NCBI GenBank assembly: GCA_040758525.1
Contig: JBFLVQ010000679.1
Coordinates: forward strand, 1-5,085
DNA: 5,085 bases
Source of the DNA: JBFLVQ01 sp040758525
GTDB taxonomy: Bacteria; Acidobacteriota; Blastocatellia; Chloracidobacteriales; JADJPF01
Direction: 5' to 3'
Shown: piece after piece, positions 1-5,085 of the stretch
Position numbering within the stretch: the first letter of the stretch is position 1
Layout: every line of letters begins with the position of its first letter
The notes under the pieces: generated by a model
Database searches by the model: none
Told to the model about the DNA's origin: nothing
Seen by the model: the letters and a program-made list of their open reading frames with translations, nothing else
Translations under genes and position numbers: made by a program

Positions 1-1
1 A

Positions 2-417
2 ATGGCAGAAAATTTAGTTCCAACAAAAGGTTATTATTCAATCCTTCAATATGTGCCTGATTTGGAGCGGGCATAAGGAGTAAATATAGGAGTCGTACTA
101 TTTTCTCCTGAGAGAATGTATCTGAAGGCACTGTTGAATAAGAGTAATGATCGAGTGCATCGCTTTTTTGATCAGAAAAATCGTATTGCCTTTGACGACA
201 CCAGATTCAATACCTTAAAAACCGCTTTTGAAGAACGGATTGAAGCAGAATCTCTAACAATAAAAACTATTGACCAGTTCCGCCAATTTGTAAGATCGCG
301 CGCCAATCAATTACTCTTAACAGACCTCGGCCTATTAAAGTATTTGATCCAGAAGTTGAGCTTACTACTCTGTTCGGAAAATTAGTGGAAAATGCCGCCA
401 GCGCATTTTCAAATTAA
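2..417 (+). pseudogene. DUF3037-family protein gene, broken by a nonsense codon and a frameshift
   Basis: Reading from the ATG at 2-4 gives a DUF3037-like N-terminus (YYSILQYVPDLERA), then TAA at 74-76, then GVNIGVVLFSPERMYLKAL in the same frame. The family normally has a Glu-containing segment before VNIGVVLF, so GAA to TAA is the simplest lesion. The frame then stays open to about 325 (DQFRQFVRSRANQLLLTD). From 328 the sensible C-terminus (RPIKVFDPEVELTTLFGKLV, ending AFSN) lies in the next frame and stops at TAA 415-417. One extra C at about 326 would give TDPRPIKV, so a one-base deletion is likely. The repaired protein would be about 138 residues, near full family length. DUF3037 has no established biochemical function; such genes are often found beside a HipA-like kinase gene, which would lie left of the window. 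Family call is from recalled motif similarity. The lesions could be true decay or sequencing errors. Confidence 0.82.
388..410. terminator. Possible bidirectional terminator hairpin between convergent genes
   Basis: A perfect 8-bp inverted repeat, GAAAATGC at 388-395 and GCATTTTC at 403-410, flanks a 7-base loop. Each arm puts A-rich sequence on one side and a T-run on the other, so either transcript would form a short stem ending in U residues. It lies just past the minus-strand stop codon (414-416) and just inside the end of the plus-strand pseudogene. The stem has only three G-C pairs, so it is weak as an intrinsic terminator, and the call rests on symmetry and position. Confidence 0.35.
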
Positions 418-719
418 GATCTTGAAGATTGCTGCTTGAACCGTTCAATACTTTGAATGCCAAGTTCCATCTTTTGCCGGGCTGACGAATTGGCAGAATG
501 GACTGTAATCTTGGGAGGATTGAATCCTCTTGTTGCAACAGCCTCTTCGATCCATAGAATCACATCGTAGCCCGTTCCTCTGGAATCATCACCGAGATCA
601 TGGTCAAGACTGATTTCAGTAACTTGATCAGTTTTTAATAGCTCAATTGCTTCATCCGGCCATCGGACAGCAATCCAACCTGGCGGACATTCCCGCTCAT
701 CATCGAGATAGACTTTCAT
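414..719 (-). CDS. Stand-alone receiver-like protein, cyclic-phosphate processing receiver (cREC) type
   Basis: This is a 101-residue protein with a CheY-like receiver pattern and no output domain. It starts MKVYLDDERECPPGW, with an acidic pair at D6-D7. It has ISLDHDLGDD at 36-45, with D39 in the phosphoacceptor-like position, then GTGYDVILWIEE at 48-59 and KITVHSAN at 70-77. The LDDER, LDHDLG and VHSAN signatures match the family named cyclic-phosphate processing receiver domain, which comparative genomics predicted to act in RNA-end repair contexts; I know of no direct enzymology. ATG at 719 is chosen because family members begin MKVYLDDE; an ATG at 761 would add 14 unconserved residues and lengthen the overlap. 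An AGG lies about 10 bases before the chosen start. It overlaps the upstream DUF1871 gene by 20 bp, implying translational coupling. Its TAA overlaps the stop of the convergent pseudogene within TTAA. Confidence 0.8.
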   Translation of the reverse strand: MKVYLDDERECPPGWIAVRWPDEAIELLKTDQVTEISLDHDLGDDSRGTGYDVILWIEEAVATRGFNPPKITVHSANSSARQKMELGIQSIERFKQQSSRS

Positions 720-1005
720 CTTTATAATACCTGATCGCTTTCCATACCTGCTCACCAGCATTACAGCAATGTTCTAGTTTGTAGACAACCTTATAAGAGC
801 CATCAGATGATGAGAACGACCGAGAGAAAATATCAGCAATAATTTTAGTAGCATCATCAGGATAGGAGATCTCATTTATCATTGAGAGAATATCTCGAAC
901 CTCTCCTTCATACTCGTCTTCAGGTGCGCCAAGCGCTAATAGTCGCTCTGGATCCCAAGCTTTAATAATTTCTCTAATCCTGCTAAACAAAAGACTATTT
1001 TCCAT
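700..1005 (-). CDS. DUF1871-type small protein, function unknown
   Basis: A 101-residue acidic protein beginning MENSLLFSRIREIIKAWDPE. The signature IIKAWDP (13-19), LLALGAPEDEYEGEV (22-36) and the amphipathic IIADIFSRSF (55-64) match the DUF1871 family pattern (WDP, AP-DEY-E, then a helix with paired Phe). A Cys pair (80-81) follows in a C-terminal helix. No catalytic motif, signal peptide or membrane segment is visible, and the family has no established function. The ATG at 1003-1005 is preferred because family similarity begins there; an upstream in-frame TTG at 1042-1044 would add 13 residues and has no Shine-Dalgarno. Neither start has a strong ribosome binding site. The gene lies 58 bp after the nuclease gene and overlaps the cREC gene by 20 bp, so these two are probably co-expressed. 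It ends with tandem TGA TGA codons. The family call comes from motif recall. Confidence 0.68.
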   Translation of the reverse strand: MENSLLFSRIREIIKAWDPERLLALGAPEDEYEGEVRDILSMINEISYPDDATKIIADIFSRSFSSSDGSYKVVYKLEHCCNAGEQVWKAIRYYKDESLSR

Positions 1006-1063
1006 ATTCCAATTCTTGATGGTTTGCCTTTTCCATTCAAGCAATTATTATCTTAAGAAAGAT

Positions 1064-2215
1064 TTATCTGAGAGACCAGATATCTTCAAGAGGATTGTAG
1101 CTGATAGCCGAAGCCCCACCCAACTTTGCATTCATTAGAATTCCAGCGTGTTTGAGAATGCTTTTATATTGAAAGAACATTGTTGAGCGATAATCTTCGC
1201 CGACAGCTCTCTCCCAATTGGTCCTGCCACGATCATCCATTAAAGCTGCCGAAGATTCCGGCTTCAGAAAGAAAATCGGGGCAAGAGCGCGATCGAGTTG
1301 ATCGCATTTTTTGGCAAGATCGGCGAAGTTTGCTGACCGATTTGGGAATAAGCGAAGGCTATTCATTATCAGACGCACTATAGGGTCATGCAATAACAGC
1401 AATCTCAGAGCTGCGGCAGATTTCGGCTCGCATTCAGCCAACGTAATATTCTCTTTCCTCGATTTAACTTTTTCATGAATACTGGCCCATTCGGTTACAC
1501 TCTCAGGTAGGATAATTTTTACAGTAGCGCCAACATCAGAAAGCAGGACGGTTTTTCCAGATATAGTTACCAGCCCAAGTTTTTGAGCGCCTCTCAAAGC
1601 AGCCTTACCATCATCTGGAATTGGATATCCAGCAACCAGCTTAATAAGATCCCCAATTTGATATGAGACATCAGGTTGAAGCACGATAGGCCAGACCAGA
1701 TAATGCGTGGGAATGTTGTATTGGAAAGTTTGTGCTCCTGTTACTTGGGCAACGCTCTCGAGCTGGCGCTTTATGAATTGAAATGCCTCTCTCAGCGGCA
1801 TGCGGGCTTCAGGTAAATGGATAATCTTTACAGCTTCACCAACAGCTAACAGTCCAATATCTTTATGGCGGGCAAATTCTACGAGGCTCGATCCTAATGA
1901 TGAAGCGTCTGCGGCCAGAAAAGAGTAATGAAAGCCGAACTGATACATTTCTGCTTGCGCTATGCCTTTAAGAAGATCGGAACTTCCCTTCGCTTCCACG
2001 GCAAAGATCGATTCGCCATCTCCTAACTGGCCTACTAAATCTGGATGAAGCACCATATCACCCATTTCGAGAGTAAAACGCTGAAATGGCTTTAATGCAT
2101 CAATTTTGAGCAGCGTACTATGGGCATCAGTAAAAAGCTTCATGACGGATTGCCGGCACAAACCTTGATCTTTAATAAATGCATGAGTTTTTGTCAGCAC
2201 TTCATGTTCATTCAT
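1064..2215 (-). CDS. PD-(D/E)XK nuclease-like protein with probable winged-helix C-terminal region
   Basis: A 383-residue protein I cannot assign to a named family. Residues about 45-100 carry a restriction-endonuclease-like core: MVLHPDLVGQL with D59, then ESIFAVEAKG with E74-A75-K76, then a helix with QAEMYQ at 87-92. This is the usual D...ExK...Q arrangement of metal-dependent PD-(D/E)XK nucleases, so DNA or RNA cleavage is inferred. Residues about 185-240 (IGDLIKLVAGYPIP, then QKLGLVTISGKTVLLSDVG) read like a winged helix, and about 295-383 may hold a second one, ending YNPLEDIWSLR. No signal peptide or membrane helix is apparent, so it should be cytoplasmic. Its ATG overlaps the HIT stop codon as ATGA, which suggests translational coupling and a shared task with the HIT and helicase proteins. 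No clear Shine-Dalgarno precedes it, consistent with coupling. An inactive nuclease-fold scaffold remains possible. Confidence 0.7.
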   Translation of the reverse strand: MNEHEVLTKTHAFIKDQGLCRQSVMKLFTDAHSTLLKIDALKPFQRFTLEMGDMVLHPDLVGQLGDGESIFAVEAKGSSDLLKGIAQAEMYQFGFHYSFLAADASSLGSSLVEFARHKDIGLLAVGEAVKIIHLPEARMPLREAFQFIKRQLESVAQVTGAQTFQYNIPTHYLVWPIVLQPDVSYQIGDLIKLVAGYPIPDDGKAALRGAQKLGLVTISGKTVLLSDVGATVKIILPESVTEWASIHEKVKSRKENITLAECEPKSAAALRLLLLHDPIVRLIMNSLRLFPNRSANFADLAKKCDQLDRALAPIFFLKPESSAALMDDRGRTNWERAVGEDYRSTMFFQYKSILKHAGILMNAKLGGASAISYNPLEDIWSLR

Positions 2216-2628
2216 AAATTATAGGGCTTCAGCGATGTCTTTACTTTTCTCACACCACCACGAGGATTCTCAGTATCGCCTGAGTAACGTGGAATAATGT
2301 GGAAATGGACATGAAAAACTGTCTGACCGGCAACTGCGCCATCATTCACACCAAAATTATATCCTGTCGGTTGATACATGTTGTCAAATCGTTTGATTGC
2401 TACCTGCATTATGCTATACAGATCGATAAATTCTTCAGATGTAATATCGCGAAAAGAGGCAAAGTGACGACGAGGAATGAGTAATGAATGTCCAACATTA
2501 ACCGGGAAAGCATCTTCAATGCCAACCCATAGTTGACTTTCTATTACTATCCGATCAGAAAGATCACAAAAAGGGCAGGAATCATCCGCGCTATTGATGC
2601 TATCGGCGTTATCTGTTGAGCCGCTCAT
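2212..2628 (-). CDS. HIT-family nucleotide hydrolase/transferase
   Basis: A 138-residue protein with the full histidine-triad signature HVHFHIIPR at 106-114. By family analogy H108 is the catalytic nucleophile. CPFC at 18-21 and IPRRH ending at H55 fit the zinc-binding type of HIT protein. GHSLLIPRRH (46-55) and YNFGVNDGAVAGQTVFH (90-106) match the nucleotide-binding strands. HIT enzymes hydrolyse or transfer nucleotidyl groups, such as ApnA, AMP-lysine or AMP-nucleic acid linkages; the substrate here cannot be read from sequence. The first 17 residues are polar (MSGSTDNADSINSADDS), precede the conserved domain, and are partly encoded in the 20-bp overlap with the helicase gene. The nearest purine-rich site (GGAG) is about 15 bases before the ATG, farther than normal, so coupling to helicase translation is likely. 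It also overlaps the nuclease gene by 4 bp. The role is probably specialised to this operon rather than housekeeping, by context. Confidence 0.93.
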   Translation of the reverse strand: MSGSTDNADSINSADDSCPFCDLSDRIVIESQLWVGIEDAFPVNVGHSLLIPRRHFASFRDITSEEFIDLYSIMQVAIKRFDNMYQPTGYNFGVNDGAVAGQTVFHVHFHIIPRYSGDTENPRGGVRKVKTSLKPYNL

Positions 2629-4903
2629 AATAAGAATCGATCGCTCCTAACGCTAACTTCCGCAATGTCGCTTTATCTTCTGCAGTTAAAGCTTTCCAAA
2701 GAGGTTGCCAGAATTTCAATACTGAAAGCTCTCTCATATGCTGGACAAACCTACGCCGCTCGAATTTCTCGAATGGCATAGCCAGCATCACCGCTTCAAT
2801 TTCCGAATCGGATAGTTCCATTACGTGTGCCATTTTATATGATGGAGCTTCTACAATTAAGCCTTCTTTAGCACGCTGCGTATAGAAATTACGAAAGTAA
2901 TCGACCAGCGCCGATCTTTTTACTCTTCCGGTATTATCAGCCAATTCCAGCAGACCTAACAGCAGTACCGGTTTGTAAGAAGAACTCATATCCATCTTGC
3001 AGACAAATTGAAAAAATAACTCTTTGATATTTTCGCTGGTGATTGGAGCGATGCCAAACTCTTTTCTGATCTCATTAACTCGATCTTTGACAAAATAATG
3101 ATAAGTTCTGCTGCCCAGCGTGATGGAATGATCAGGGGTAATTTTGCCGGTATTAATCCAATTGAGCACAGTGCCTTCGCCGATGCCCAATTCCACTTCC
3201 AGCTCGCTGGTTTGTAGCATATTCTGCGCTTCATCTTGCCAGCGGAAGATATCCACAGGCTCATAGTGGTCGGCCCAGACGTGAAGTTGCAACATTGCCG
3301 TGGGCTTATTTCCAGAAGTAAGTTCTTTCTCTTCTTCAGCAATCATATCGGCGGGAGCGGCTACTAATGCGCCAGGCCGATATGATGATTGTCGAAATAA
3401 TCGATGTATGTTCATCGCCTGCGCATAGCGACTGCTATTATCGATAAAATCGAAAACTATCAGACAATCTTTTCCTGGAGCAGTTCTGGTACCGCGACCG
3501 AGTTGCTGAACATATAGCACTTTGCTCAAGGTAGGTCGTGCCATCAGTAAAACGGCGGTCTCTGGTGAGTCCCATCCTTCATTGAGCATATCGCAAGCGC
3601 ACAACACATTTATTTCACCAGATTGATAGGCAGACAAAATCTGTTCACGCTGGTTTATACCCATACGACCTGATACAGCAGCAGCTGTAATACCTTGCCG
3701 GTTAAATTCCTCTGCAATACGTTCCGCGTGAGCGACATTAACGCAGAAGCAGACCGCCCGTTTGCCATTCACATGATTTTTGTAAGTATCGACAATCAAG
3801 CGATCGCGATCGGGAACAATGATAGACTGCTCCAAATCTGCAGCGCGATAATCCACACCATTGAAACGGATATTTGAGAGATCGACATTTGTACGGACGC
3901 GCACGCAACGAATCGGTACAAGCAGGCCGCGCTCGATTGCTTCAGATAGCTCCAAGCGGTGCGCAGTATTTCGAAAAATGTCAATTAACGATTGTCCATC
4001 GTGCCTTTCTGGCGTGGCAGTAAGCCCCAAGAGAAATTTGCACCGGAAGTAACCGATGATCTTGCGGTATGTTTCTGCCGCGGCATGATGAGCTTCATCG
4101 ACAATAATGTAACCGAATTCCCGTTCATCAAAATCACTCAAACCGGCAGTCATTGCCTGTATGGAAGCGATAACGATATGAGAATCAGGCTTTCCGGTAT
4201 TTGGGCGATAGATTTCACCAGAAGCTGTTGGCCAGATCTCAGCAAATCTTTTTTTAGCTTGTGATAGCAATGGAGTAGTATGAGCTAAATAGAGAGTTCT
4301 TAATCCCAATCTTTGAGCATCAGAGAGCGCAATATGAGTCTTGCCGGTGCCGGTAGCATGAGTTACAAGTGCAATGGTTACACCTTGCTCGCGAAGAGTG
4401 GCGAGTTCTTGCAACGCATCTGCCTGATGAGAACGCAGAGAGACTTCCCCAGCAGTTTGTAGGGGTAAAAAACCATCGAGCGTGCCTGCTGCAATCTCTT
4501 TTTCCAGAAAGAGCCGCAATTGTTCCAGCACTCGTTCACGGTCAGCAGCAAGTTGCACATCGGTCCAGCGATAGACCTTCCAGCCTTGATAAATGAGGCT
4601 GTTTTGTCTGAGGAGATCATCCCGGAATTTCTGAGAATCAATTAATGGGCTACCAGGCGTATGCCATACTTCGCCATCGATCTCAAAGGCATAATTATTC
4701 TGTCGAGAGAGAAAGGCGAAATCGATGTAACGAGATTGTTGATAAATATCACGCACAGAATACTGAGGTATCAACAGTTGCGTGCGTTCGAATCCAAGAG
4801 CTTCTTGAAAAATATCGACAAACAGATCCTCGCTTGAGCTGCCAGCCGTAGGCTGAATGAAGGTTTGATTCTTATTTTGCTGCTCAAGCTGCCGATCGCC
4901 CAA
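2609..4903 (-). CDS. DUF559/Vsr-like nuclease-SF2 helicase fusion with internal helix-turn-helix
   Basis: A 764-residue protein if begun at TTG 4901-4903. Residues about 20-135 form an endonuclease-like domain: YIDFAFL (D61), YAFEIDGEVWH (E74, D76, H81), a downstream acidic/Arg helix (FRDDLLRQ) and GWKVYRW, as in DUF559/Vsr-type nucleases. Residues about 150-485 are an SF2 helicase of the SSL2/restriction R-subunit type: ATGTGKT Walker A (183-189), DEAH (269-272), LTATP (294-298), LNEGWD (440-445) and QQLGRGTR (466-473). All expected ATPase motifs are intact. Residues about 560-616 look like a MerR/excisionase-type DNA-binding domain (SELEVELGIGEGTVLNWINT). Residues about 625-690 (MSSSYKPVLLLGLLE, YFRNFYTQRAKEG) resemble a helical module seen in other helicases and nucleases. 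It is predicted to translocate on or remodel DNA and cut it. TTG 4903 is preferred for its AAAGGAG site; an upstream TTG at 4943-4945 would add 14 residues and has no such site. The 3' end overlaps the HIT gene. Confidence 0.92.
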   Translation of the reverse strand: MGDRQLEQQNKNQTFIQPTAGSSSEDLFVDIFQEALGFERTQLLIPQYSVRDIYQQSRYIDFAFLSRQNNYAFEIDGEVWHTPGSPLIDSQKFRDDLLRQNSLIYQGWKVYRWTDVQLAADRERVLEQLRLFLEKEIAAGTLDGFLPLQTAGEVSLRSHQADALQELATLREQGVTIALVTHATGTGKTHIALSDAQRLGLRTLYLAHTTPLLSQAKKRFAEIWPTASGEIYRPNTGKPDSHIVIASIQAMTAGLSDFDEREFGYIIVDEAHHAAAETYRKIIGYFRCKFLLGLTATPERHDGQSLIDIFRNTAHRLELSEAIERGLLVPIRCVRVRTNVDLSNIRFNGVDYRAADLEQSIIVPDRDRLIVDTYKNHVNGKRAVCFCVNVAHAERIAEEFNRQGITAAAVSGRMGINQREQILSAYQSGEINVLCACDMLNEGWDSPETAVLLMARPTLSKVLYVQQLGRGTRTAPGKDCLIVFDFIDNSSRYAQAMNIHRLFRQSSYRPGALVAAPADMIAEEEKELTSGNKPTAMLQLHVWADHYEPVDIFRWQDEAQNMLQTSELEVELGIGEGTVLNWINTGKITPDHSITLGSRTYHYFVKDRVNEIRKEFGIAPITSENIKELFFQFVCKMDMSSSYKPVLLLGLLELADNTGRVKRSALVDYFRNFYTQRAKEGLIVEAPSYKMAHVMELSDSEIEAVMLAMPFEKFERRRFVQHMRELSVLKFWQPLWKALTAEDKATLRKLALGAIDSYYERLNR

Positions 4904-4914
4904 TGGATTTGATT

Positions 4915-4921
4915 CTCCTTT
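4915..4921 (-). promoter_or_regulatory. Shine-Dalgarno site deciding the helicase start
   Basis: The minus strand reads AAAGGAG here, the strongest ribosome binding site seen in the window. It lies 11 bases before the TTG at 4901-4903 and inside the 14-codon extension that the upstream TTG (4943-4945) would give. No ATG or GTG is available in frame between them. The spacing is slightly long but usable, so the shorter protein is favoured. Confidence 0.6.
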
Positions 4922-4965
4922 AAAATGAGTTAGCAGACAAGACAAAACTGATAAGAGTGATAAAA

Positions 4966-4993
4966 ATTCTACAGATGGTTATTCAATTGTAAA
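4966..4993 (-). promoter_or_regulatory. Candidate sigma70 promoter for the helicase operon
   Basis: On the minus strand a -35-like TTTACA (4988-4993; five of six consensus bases) is separated by 16 bp from a -10-like TAGAAT (4966-4971; five of six). Transcription would begin near 4959, giving a leader of about 55 bases before the TTG at 4903 that carries the AAAGGAG site. The element overlaps the end of the upstream open frame (stop at 4983-4985), so the cluster could have its own promoter even if it also receives read-through. AT-rich sequence produces such matches by chance fairly often. Confidence 0.45.
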
Positions 4994-5085
4994 GTTTCTT
5001 TGTGGCTTCCCAAATCAAAAGCCAAGCCGCCAAAATCAACCGGAGCATCGCACCAATAAATTGCAGAATGATAATAGGGCTAATG
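4983..5085 (-). CDS. C-terminal tail of a probable membrane protein (5' end outside window)
   Basis: The minus strand is open from the window edge to a TGA at 4983-4985, giving 33 residues. They begin ISPIIILQFIGAMLRLIL and continue AAWLLIWEATKKLYN. Most of this is a hydrophobic stretch long enough for a membrane helix, followed by a charged tail (EATKK), as expected for the end of a membrane protein. The other two minus frames are less convincing: one is closed by a TGA, the other is open for 35 codons but polar. No family can be named from this fragment. The stop is 79 bp upstream of the preferred helicase start, so co-transcription is possible but not required. Confidence 0.45.
   Translation of the reverse strand, partial: ISPIIILQFIGAMLRLILAAWLLIWEATKKLYN

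Noticed and set aside
720..761. Upstream ATG at 759-761 as the cREC start
   Set aside because: It would add 14 residues (MLVSRYGKRSGIIK) with no family similarity and extend the overlap with the DUF1871 gene to 62 bp; MKVYLDDE is the usual family start.
1006..1063. Separate promoter in the 58-bp gap before the DUF1871 gene
   Set aside because: The minus strand has GATAAT as a passable -10, but no matching -35 at 16-18 bp, so a promoter cannot be supported.
3800..3807. GCGATCGC octamer, the HIP1 repeat typical of many cyanobacteria
   Set aside because: I noticed only one exact copy in 5 kb, and it lies in codons for an Asp-Arg-Asp-Arg run, so it is not evidence for a cyanobacterial source.
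3992..4264. 90-codon plus-strand open frame opposite the helicase gene
   Set aside because: It lies wholly antisense to the conserved helicase core (including the DEAH region), shows no recognisable motif, and is best explained as a shadow frame. The same holds for other plus-strand frames between 1180 and 4851 and the minus-strand frames at 2986-3342, 3796-3984 and 4378-4641.
4969..5079. Alternative 35-codon open minus-strand frame at the right edge
   Set aside because: It is bounded by stops on both sides, has no start codon with a ribosome site, and its composition is less protein-like than the hydrophobic frame ending at 4983.

Overview
The window holds a compact minus-strand gene cluster that fills about 4.5 kb, running from the right edge leftwards. 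A broken plus-strand gene converges on it at the left edge. Base composition looks balanced to slightly AT-rich by eye, genes are tightly packed with short overlaps, and start signals are bacterial (ATG, plus a TTG with an AAAGGAG Shine-Dalgarno). This points to a bacterial chromosome or island, but the sequence does not fix the taxon. I see no tRNA, rRNA, CRISPR array, IS element or transposase.

Layout from left to right. (1) 2-417, plus strand: a DUF3037-family gene with two visible lesions, an in-frame TAA at codon 25 and a one-base frameshift near 326. (2) 414-719, minus: a stand-alone receiver-like protein of the 'cyclic-phosphate processing receiver' (cREC) type. (3) 700-1005, minus: a small DUF1871-type protein. 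(4) 1064-2215, minus: a 383-residue protein with an N-terminal PD-(D/E)XK nuclease-like core and probable winged-helix C-terminal part. (5) 2212-2628, minus: a HIT-family nucleotide hydrolase/transferase. (6) 2609-4903, minus: a large fusion of a DUF559/Vsr-like endonuclease domain, an SF2 helicase, a MerR/excisionase-type helix-turn-helix and a C-terminal helical domain. (7) 4983-5085, minus: a hydrophobic C-terminal tail of a gene that starts outside the window.

Transcription order on the minus strand is (7?) > helicase > HIT > nuclease > DUF1871 > cREC. Helicase/HIT overlap by 20 bp, HIT/nuclease by 4 bp (ATGA), and DUF1871/cREC by 20 bp. Only the nuclease-DUF1871 junction has a real gap (58 bp). 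A plausible sigma70 promoter (TTTACA, 16 bp, TAGAAT) and an AAAGGAG site precede the helicase.

Interpretation (inference): the helicase-nuclease fusion, HIT enzyme and separate nuclease form a translationally coupled three-gene unit that looks like a DNA-directed defence or repair system. DUF1871 plus cREC form a second coupled pair at the tail. cREC proteins are predicted to work on cyclic-phosphate nucleic acid ends, and HIT enzymes cleave nucleotide phosphoanhydride or adenylate linkages, so nucleic acid cutting plus end or nucleotide processing is a coherent but untested theme. I do not recognise the whole combination as a named system.
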